A stretch of DNA of 64,000 bases from Ascaphus truei (taxonomy: Eukaryota > Chordata > Amphibia > Anura > Ascaphidae), in assembly GCA_036426205.1 (NCBI GenBank), contig CM071587.1, positions 1,159,395 through 1,223,394 of the forward strand. Reading direction: 5' to 3'. The notes beneath the pieces were generated by a model that saw nothing but the letters and a program-made list of their open reading frames with translations, did not search any database and was not told the origin of the DNA. Positions within the stretch are counted from its first letter, which is position 1, and the number at the start of each line of letters is the position of its first letter. This document shows, piece by piece, positions 56,986 to 64,000 of the stretch. The translations under genes were made by a program, and so were the position numbers.

Positions 56986-58325
56986 TGAAATATATTAATT
57001 TTGGGACGGGGCCACTTTTTATCTGTTGCTGCTTTAACATTCCAACAACTGAGTGGGGGGTATGGGGTGGGGGGAGAGGGGGTAGGTAGGGAGGGGGGAG
57101 ATAATCATTTCTTTCACAGTTGCCAGATGACTGTTATCTCCCAGTGGAGCAGAAATCAAAGTACTTTTTCGACACATTACTCTTTCCGGATCCTCATGGT
57201 ATACACAGATATAGCTATTTCCCAGAGAATTGGATGTGCTGTAGTTAAAGTTGAGCATTAGATGCACATGAAAGATTGTTTGCCTTTATTATTAAATAAC
57301 ATTTAACTTACCTTTTCTCAAAACGGTAAGGAAACAGTGACCTTTAGCAGGCTTCTATTTGCTGCTCTTTAATAAGAACATTATAAATGCCAGAGAGAGA
57401 CTACAGAACAAGGACAAGCCGGCACTCAAACAAATTAAACTTTGATACAGCTCGCGGAGGGAGGACGGTTGGTGTGGGCCTCTGTACACATTGTCTGCTA
57501 TTATATTACTTTTCTATCAGAAGCCTGACATTCAGAATATTTAAGACATATGGTTGCCCTTTGCGCCTTCAAATTTAGCTTTATTGTCATCTGATCTTGA
57601 GCTTGTTTTGACCCGAGCAGAACCTTGGCTGCCACGAAACCACACTGGGTTGGACGGCAGTTCTTGCTTTCTGGTTTGGGCTGTCGATAATAAATGAAGT
57701 AATGCAGGTGTCTTAACTGTGTCAGCTCCGTGCGCTGTGCCCTCACGGGAGGCGGAAATGTGATATCAACCAGCACTGCAGGATAGGGCCCAATGGACAG
57801 CATAGTGCTTTTATGAGTGAGGGGGGGAAGGGGGGCAATTTGGAATCAGAGTAACAGGTATCTCAATGAAACTAATCTTTTGGGACAGTCTTGCAATCAT
57901 TCATCGGTAAGGGGCTGCCCCATTGTTGCCACATTTAGCTTCGTTTGATTGCATAGTAAACTTTAAACACATATTATCGGGATACCAGCACCTTCTCGCA
58001 GCCTTTTAACCCTTTGAGCACCGGAAGGGGTCGTGGTGCCCGAGTGTCACGGCCCCCCCTCCGGGGACCGTGCGGATCCGTGACCGCGCCGGGCCTTTTT
58101 CTGGGGAGCAGAAGAGCGGGAATCCTCCTCCGTTTTCCCTACAGGGCAGATGGTGTCCTGCGCTCAGCGGTAACACCGGGACGCGATCTTAGCCGGAAGA
58201 AACAGATCCTGGGAGGATGACGTGGTCACTACGTCTTGGGGCACAAAGGGTTAAAGCATGTCTAATATGTCGCTTCTTTAATGAAGCATTTCAGTAATTC
58301 CAAAGCACTTGCCCCTTGTATATAT
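56986..58325. other. Unclassified intergenic DNA
   Basis: No gene. A G-rich tract at 57053-57100 could form quadruplexes. A CpG-rich stretch at 58010-58240 (GGGTCGTGGTGCCCGAGTGT, ACACCGGGACGCGATCTTAG) begins and ends with AACCCTTTG / AAAGGGTT, so it may be a MITE with AACCCTTT ends (58005-58253). Confidence 0.4.
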
Positions 58326-58329
58326 ACTT

Positions 58330-58505
58330 CCCAGAACACCTTCCAACTGTCTCCGTACGTTCTCCCTACACACCACTTAGAGTGTAAGCTCTTCAGGCAG
58401 GGGCTTCTTTTCCTAGTGTTTTCTTTTATATTGCAAGCGCTTATTCCCTTTACTCACTACATCCCATGTTATCTCTGGGAGTTTATTACTGCTGTGAAGC
58501 CGCAG
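58330..58505 (+). mobile_element. L2-like LINE 3' tail
   Basis: CTGTCTCCGTACGTTCTCCC, AGTGTAAGCTCTTCAGGCAG, GGGCTTCTTTTCC, GCAAGCGCTTATTCCC, and TGCTGTGAAGC follow the tail order of 55034-55972. The end is replaced by a purine minisatellite. Confidence 0.7.
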
Positions 58506-58539
58506 GGGAGAACGGGCAGCACTGTTAGGTCTGCTGGGG

Positions 58540-59392
58540 GAGAAAAGAGAGAAACATAAGGAGGAGAAAAGAGAGAGAGACATGAGGGGGAAAAAGAGAG
58601 AGAGACATGAGAGGGAGAAAAGAGAGAGAGAGACATGAGAGGGAGAAAAGAGAGAGAGAGAGACATGAGAGGGAGAAAAGAGAGAGAGAGAGACATGAAG
58701 GGAGAAAAGAGAGAGACATGAGGGGGAAAAAGAGAGAGAGACATGAGGGGGAGAAAAGAGAGAGAGAGACATGAGAGGGAGAAAAGAGAGAGAGAGAGAC
58801 ATGAGAGGGAGAAAAGAGAGAGAGAGAGAGAGAGAGATGAGAGGGAGAAAAGAGAGAGACATGAGGGGGAAAAAGAGAGAGAGACATGAGGGGGAGAAAA
58901 GAGAGAGAGACATGAGGGGGAGAAAAGAGAGAGAGACATGAGAGGGAGAAAAGAGAGAGATGAGAGGGAGAAAAGAGAGAGAGAGATGAGAGGGAGAAAA
59001 GAGAGAGACATGAGGGGAGAAAAGAAAGAGAGACACGAGGGGGGGAAAAGAGAGAGAGACATGGGGGGGAAAGAGAGAGATGAGGGGGGAGAAAAGAGAG
59101 AGAGAGAGACATGAGGGGGAGAAAAGAGAGAGAGACATGAGGGGCGGGGGAGAGAGAGATGAGGGGGAGAAAAGAGAGAGACATGAGGGGGTAGAAAAGA
59201 GAGAGAGAGACATGAGGGGGGAAAAGAGAGAGACATGAGAGGCAGAGCGACAGACATGAGGAGGGGATGAGAGAGAGAGACATGAGTTGGGGGGAAGAGA
59301 GACATGAGGGGGAGAAAAGAGAGAGACATGAGAGGAGGGGGAAGAAAGAGACATGAAGGGGGAAAATAGAGACATGGGGTGAGAAAGAGGAT
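58540..59392. repeat. Purine minisatellite GAGAGAGACATGAGGGGGAGAAAA
   Basis: About 40 variable units of 18-26 bp (AGAGAGAGACATGAGGGGGA, GAAAAG) form an 850-bp purine strand. Complementary frames of about 330 codons reading SLSLFSPSHVSL are artefacts. Such long purine tracts can adopt triplex structures. Confidence 0.95.
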
Positions 59393-60157
59393 TTAAATGT
59401 GCATCCAATAGGAAGCCCCCATCGATGATGTGGCAGGTTCTTATTGGCCCGAGATTTGGCAGCCTCTGTGGGAGATGAACCTGTTAACTTCATCAGTAAG
59501 TAGCTCAGAGACCGGGGGATCCCCAGAACTGAAATACTGGTATTTGGCTTAGGGGGGACACTCGGTTCCCACCCTATAATAAATGGTGTGGGAGGAACTG
59601 CTCCTTTAAGAGTATTCTAGTTTGGTTTATTTCAGAACAATGCGCTGCAAGCTTTCCAAGCCAATTGAAATTCAGGCTCTTTAAAAAAAAAAATACATTT
59701 AGGACCCCCTGCTTCCGGAAACACTTACCTCCGTAGTAGGTGCCGGTCCCGCTCGGCAAGCAGGGATCACGTCATGGCGGCTTTCCGAAGCTCCCGTGCC
59801 CTGCGGGCCAATAGGAAGCTGTGACATCATCCCGTGCGGCTTCCTATTGGTCCGCATTGACACGGAGCTGTAAACAGCTGAGAGATAATGGACAGGTCTG
59901 CTACACTGTATCTTTCCAAAGCATCGGATGTATCTGCAGCATGAATCAGCTCAGCTTGATGCCTGAGACATCTGTCATACACGGGTTAGCTGGGAGCCGA
60001 CACGACACTGTTTTCTTGTCAGATGCTATGCAAAAAATGTACTGATATGTCATATGCACAACCTATCGTAAATAACTAATGTGCTCTGCGCAGGGAAAGT
60101 CAGGGCTGTATACCAATTAGTGTCTATTCAGATGTTCTCCTTGTAAAAACGATACTT
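59393..60157. other. Unclassified intergenic DNA
   Basis: No gene. GCGGCTTTCCGAAGC... near 59778 and GTGCGGCTTCCTATTGGTCC near 59835 include an inverted pair GGCCAATAGGAAGC / GCTTCCTATTGGTCC around 59808-59852, probably the core of a small palindromic element. Confidence 0.45.
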
Positions 60158-60573
60158 TTTACAGCAGCAGTCCAAGCTGCCGTTCAAAATGAAATCCCCT
60201 TTAATAAGTGCATCAATACAATCCACACAATGATAAGTGATTTGCTAAGTTGCCGATCGATCTGTTCTTCTGTGATCGATCGGCGAAGATGTGGCTCGGG
60301 GGGTTCACTAAATGGCTGTCAGTGCAGCAGAAGAGGACCAAAGATGCAAAGTTCTGTGGGGAAGATCATGTGACCAGGCAGGGGTGTGCCAGAGTCTGTC
60401 TCAGAAGAGGAAGGGGATGTGACTTTTTAAATGGTTGCTATAGAAACAAAAATGCTTGTTACGTTATAATACATTAAATATGTCATTAAGAGTTGTTTAT
60501 AAAAAATGCTAGAAGCATTTTCTCCTAGTAAAAAAAAAACACACGTAGGATATTGCTTGGTCTGCAGCTTTAA
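60158..60573 (+). mobile_element. TTAA MITE (family A) with internal deletion
   Basis: The left end TTTACAGCAGCAGTCCAAGC is worn; the right end TTGGTCTGCAGCTTTAA is good. Compared with 45920-46351 it lacks the segment from CAGTCACTAGATACAATTGG to CTCAAAAA. The flanks rejoin at CCAGGCAGGGGTGTGCCAG. Confidence 0.8.
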
Positions 60574-62078
60574 GCTGATATACCCATGATGCAGTAGGTG
60601 GACCATTGTTCACAAATGTTCTAAGGGGGTAAAAAGATATATATATAATTTTAGTGAGTGCTAAGGAATTCATTCTATATCTATAATAATGATGATTATC
60701 CGTTGTACACATTCAATAAATACAGTATCATTAAAAAAATCTCTGAAGTGACCATTTTCTGGTAATTCTGCCAAAGTGCTCGTTTGAGCCATTTCCTGCC
60801 CAAATCACGTAGACTTCACAAGCATTTTTATCCCACAATGTCCCAGATATAGCATGAGCCCAGTCATCTCTCAAATTTGGGGATCTGATAGCAACGCCTG
60901 TCTTGGTTTTCAATACCCATTACTGAGGATTACAGAGCTGAAGAAGAACATCACAAGACAAAAAGTTCAGGAAAAAAACGCGTGTTATCTGCCATTGTGC
61001 CCAGTAAATGCTCCATGGTTGACCCTTCCCTTTGACCCTTCAGTTTGAGCCTTCCGTTTGACCCTTCCGTTTGACCCTTCTGACGTCTTCCCACCAGAGT
61101 GCCCAATTTGAGTTCCCTGCACAGAGATAATCTCACCGTAGGTTTCTGTTTGTTTCCCTTCACACTGCCCCTGTAGGATGTGTTACTATTGCATCCTACT
61201 AATGTTTCGCCTTTCGCTGTCAGTTATGCTTCACTCTGTCACTTAAGCCTGGCATTAGATCACTATATGTCAGCTCCCTGTAACATAAGAGGTTCACGTT
61301 AGTCCTTCTGTTCCTTCATTACCTGACTTTGCTCACCCCACACACATCAGCATTAATATCCCAAATAGAAAGTGTTAAAATCGGCGCTCCCTTGACATAA
61401 AAAAGGATATTGAGATGAAAGAATAATCAATCTTTCATAAATAATACACCGCAGCGGATAAATTATATATTAAAAGCCGAAGTCAAATGATTGGGAGGAA
61501 CTATAATTTATTCTACTGAATATCGTCAGATTAAATCCAGGGAAAAGATCAAACAAAAAGTTATAAAATAGGAATTAAAAGGTAATAAAGGACTTTTTGA
61601 CAGACAGTAGTACTGCTAGCTGCAGTGAACAATTAACAGCTGTGAGGTTAGGGTTAATTTAACCCATTGCATGAATCATTTTGTTAACCATTGGGTGTCA
61701 CAAGATCAGGACACCCCCTAGTTCAGCCTACAGGCCAGGGGTATCGTGTCTCCCTCTAATTAACATGCCATCAAGCTAGCTTTAATTATCACCAAGACTA
61801 CTAGCTTAGTTATGTTTGTGTTGCCCCAAAAACCTGGTCAGCTGATTGCTCTCCAGGACTGAACTTGGTGGAATCTAGCGAGTGACAAGTGCTGGTACCC
61901 TTAGATTGTAAGCTCTTTGGGGCAGAGACTCCTGACACATGGCAATTGCTTCTATGTACAGACGTAGCAACACTCGCAGTCTCGGTGCCGCAGAAGCAAA
62001 AGTCTGTGGTACCGGAACCAGCGTCTGCTGCGATCGTTAATCGTCCGGTGCCGCCACCTGTATGAGGACCCTCCCGAG
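60574..62078. other. Unclassified intergenic DNA
   Basis: No gene. A 14-bp unit (CTTCCGTTTGACCC) is repeated four to five times at 61021-61082. AGATTGTAAGCTCTTTGGGG near 61903 is an isolated L2-tail word. Confidence 0.45.
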
Positions 62079-62320
62079 AAGAAGTGGCTCAGTGATTAAA
62101 GTCACTGACTCTGGCACTGAGTTTGACGCAGGTGGAACCTGGTTCAATTCCCGGTGTCAGCTCCTTGTGACCTTGGCCAATCACTTTATCTCCCTGTGCC
62201 TCAAGCACCAAAAACATAGATTGTAAGCTCCACGGGGCAGGGACCTGTGCCTGCAAAATGTCTCTGTAGAGCCCTACGTAAAACTAGCAGTGCTATACAA
62301 TAACAAATTATTATTATTAC
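62079..62320 (+). mobile_element. tRNA-headed SINE with L2-like tail (best copy)
   Basis: Head AGAAGTGGCTCAGTGATTAA (A-box), CTGGTTCAATTCCCGGTG with B-box GGTTCAATTCC at 62141-62151, body CTTGTGACCTTGGCCAATCA, CTTTATCTCCCTGTGCCTCA, then L2-like AGATTGTAAGCTCCACGGGG, CAGGGACC, TGTCTCTGTAG, AGTGCTATACAATAAC, and a TTATTATTATTA tail. Length about 242 bp. The spacing of the A and B boxes is that of an internal RNA polymerase III promoter. Confidence 0.85.
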
Positions 62321-63229
62321 TTGTATTATTCCTCCCTGTATTATACATTGTTCAGTATATTATCTCTGCAAAGCGCTGTGTCCAGAACCGGCGCTATTGA
62401 AACAAACGTACAATGCCATGTATTTGCTGGATAACATTTGGAGATAAGCTTTTCGGAACCACTAAGATTCATTCTTTGATCTTTTTTTACCATTAATCGC
62501 TTATGTCCGTCCATCCCACCTCCATTCTTCTTGGGATAAAACAATGTTTACCACAAGCACGTTTCATAGGCAGTGTAATATAGAAAGGACAGTTCTTTAT
62601 ATTGACTTGGATTGGAATTGAACCTGAACTTGCTGCCAATCTGGTCTTTGGAGACACATGAATATTTCAAAGTGCGATGATGTGGTATATGGTTGCAGTA
62701 TTAGGATTGCATAAACAATGTTGCAGGTTCAAAAGGGTCTGCTTTTTACACAACTTTAATGGCTTCCCTATTAAGTTAGAAAGAGTTATTGTTATATTTC
62801 CTCTTATTTGTTTCCGGTAAAAAAAAAATAAGTTTCTATTTTCTTTTGACTCCAATAGTAATTAGTAATAGTAATTAGTCATTCTAATTTTACCTTGTGC
62901 TAACTGATCTTCCCATATATCTCTATGGCTAATCATGGCATCTTAATTTGTTGAAACTAAGCAACGACAGCAAAATAACTGTGGGTCTAGAGTTCGCCTG
63001 TATGTACAAGAATTTACAAACAGTCTTATTACAGAAGAGATTGGGTTGACACGTTAAAAAAAAAGCTGTGGATAAGTGACGTTTTCATGATCCACGTATG
63101 TATCACATATTTTAAAATGCTGCTATGTGTCTGATTTGTAAAAAAATTATTATTATTTAAATCGTTTTTTGAAGTGAAACTTCTTTCGTGGCACCTAGTC
63201 CTGATAGAACAAAACTGGATAGATGGGGG
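62321..63229. other. AT-rich intergenic DNA
   Basis: No bounded repeat and no gene. Confidence 0.5.
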
Positions 63230-63650
63230 CGAAATGTGAAACGGAAGTGACGTCACATAATGGACGCCGCTCCGCTCACACGTCCCCTGTCACATGCGGC
63301 GGCGGCGGCAATAGCCGCCGGCGCCGCTCCTAATTGCCGCCACACACCCCCCCCCCCCCCCCCCCCCCCCCCCCCTGCTGACATATGCTAACGGCCCGCG
63401 TAACTGTTCCACTACCGCTGCCATGCCACGCATGCGCAGTTGTGATGGCGCCGCTGACGGACGCCATACATGCGCAGAAGCGGCTGGCAGCGGCGTTCCA
63501 CCCACACGCTCCTAACGGCGGCGCCATTCAGCCCCCCACTGACCCGGGCGCAACCCGCGCGGCACAGGGGCTCGGTCACAGGGGCGCATGTACCCGGGGG
63601 GGGTGCAGAATTTGCGTGCATGCGGGGGGGAGGGGGAGAGAGAGGTGGTG
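63230..63650. promoter_or_regulatory. CpG-rich block with CRE, ETS and NRF1-like motifs
   Basis: ACGGAAGTGACGTCACATAA (63240) joins an ETS core to a full CRE. CACGCATGCGCAGTTG (63427) and ACATGCGCAGAAGCGG (63468) are close to the NRF1 consensus. CpG density is high and GCGGCGGCGGC is present. These features suit a CpG-island promoter, but no exon follows in the window, and the block could instead be a GC-rich repeat. Confidence 0.3.
63346..63375. repeat. C homopolymer, ~30 bp
   Basis: An uninterrupted C run of about 30 lies in the CpG-rich block. Homopolymers this long are poorly sized by sequencing. Confidence 0.9.
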
Positions 63651-63683
63651 CGCAATGTTACACCCCGCCCCTGGCTGCAGCAG

Positions 63684-64000
63684 GACACACACACACTGAC
63701 TGACCCCCCCCACACACACACACTGACTGACCCACACACACACACACACACACACACTGACTGACCCACACACACACACACACTGACTGACACACATACA
63801 CACACTGACTGACACACTGACACACATATACACATTGACACACACACACACTGACACACATACACACACTGACACACATACACACACTGACACACATACA
63901 CACACTGACACACATACACACACTGACTGATACACATACACACTGACACACATACACACACTAACTGACACACATACACCCACACTGACTGACACACATA
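63684..64000. repeat. CA-rich minisatellite (CACACACTGACTGAC units), open at right edge
   Basis: Units ACACACACTGACTGACC change to ACACACTGACACACATACAC and continue to the window end. Frames of 100-160 codons rich in V and C on the minus strand are artefacts. Confidence 0.95.

Noticed and set aside
58413..59493. 331-codon minus-strand frame, SLSLFSPSHVSL repeats
   Set aside because: Complement of the purine minisatellite. No domain or start context.
62079..62152. tRNA gene
   Set aside because: A and B boxes are present but the cloverleaf is not maintained and the sequence continues into a SINE body and tail.
63512..63997. Cysteine/valine-rich 161-codon frame, superficially metallothionein-like
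   Set aside because: Reverse complement of CA repeats. The C-V-C-V pattern is codon composition of GTGTGT.

Overview
The window looks like non-coding DNA from a large, repeat-rich vertebrate genome, most like a frog (anuran). The pointers are a TTAA-flanked MITE family with AAGCTGCAGTCC-type ends, a palindromic CAGGGG-ended MITE family present about nine times, GC-rich MITEs with TTA/TAA borders, tRNA-headed SINEs with an L2-like tail, and L2- and Rex/CR1-like LINE 3' ends. Species cannot be fixed from the sequence alone. I find no convincing host protein-coding exon, no RNA gene, no CRISPR array and no bacterial-type gene. Almost every open frame above about 100 codons is a by-product of a stop-free tandem repeat or microsatellite. 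The only credible protein homology is two decayed reverse-transcriptase tails, at 53970-54755 (minus) and 55034-55690 (plus).

Layout. 1-18.7 kb: a 95-bp tandem repeat, an element bounded by 14-bp direct repeats (447-1424), several MITEs, L2 tails, a long foldback element that has taken a second MITE (12771-13649), a SINE joined to a GC-rich MITE full of CA repeats (15281-16385), and a 32-bp minisatellite (17927-18548). 18.77-34.5 kb: one segment of about 6.8 kb (copy 1, ~18765-25577) is followed, after a long CT tract, by a second copy (~26020-33955). Copy 2 carries dense small indels and is about 1.1 kb longer. This looks more like an unpolished-read or haplotig assembly artefact than biology, and it matters for anyone using the window. 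34.5-47 kb: mostly unclassified DNA with an 11-bp GGTACC minisatellite, a chain of three GC-rich MITEs (38913-39922), a pogo-like MITE carrying a 20-bp minisatellite (45025-45551) and more MITEs. 47-53 kb: three related LTR-like sequences, one a clean solo LTR with a 5-bp target duplication (51509-52086). 53-64 kb: pogo-like MITE, the two LINE remnants, a GAGA/ATGAGG minisatellite, SINEs, and a CpG-rich, CRE/NRF1-containing block beside CA arrays at the right edge.

The elements relate to one another rather than forming a pathway. The SINE tail resembles the L2 LINE tail, which fits LINE-driven SINE mobility. Several minisatellites appear to have grown out of transposon parts (LTR start, SINE A-box, MITE ends). 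Several repeat families carry a CTGANGA-hairpin-GAAA module like a hammerhead-ribozyme core. I did not find an obviously new gene system. The best leads are the duplication anatomy, the hammerhead-like cores and the transposon-born minisatellites.
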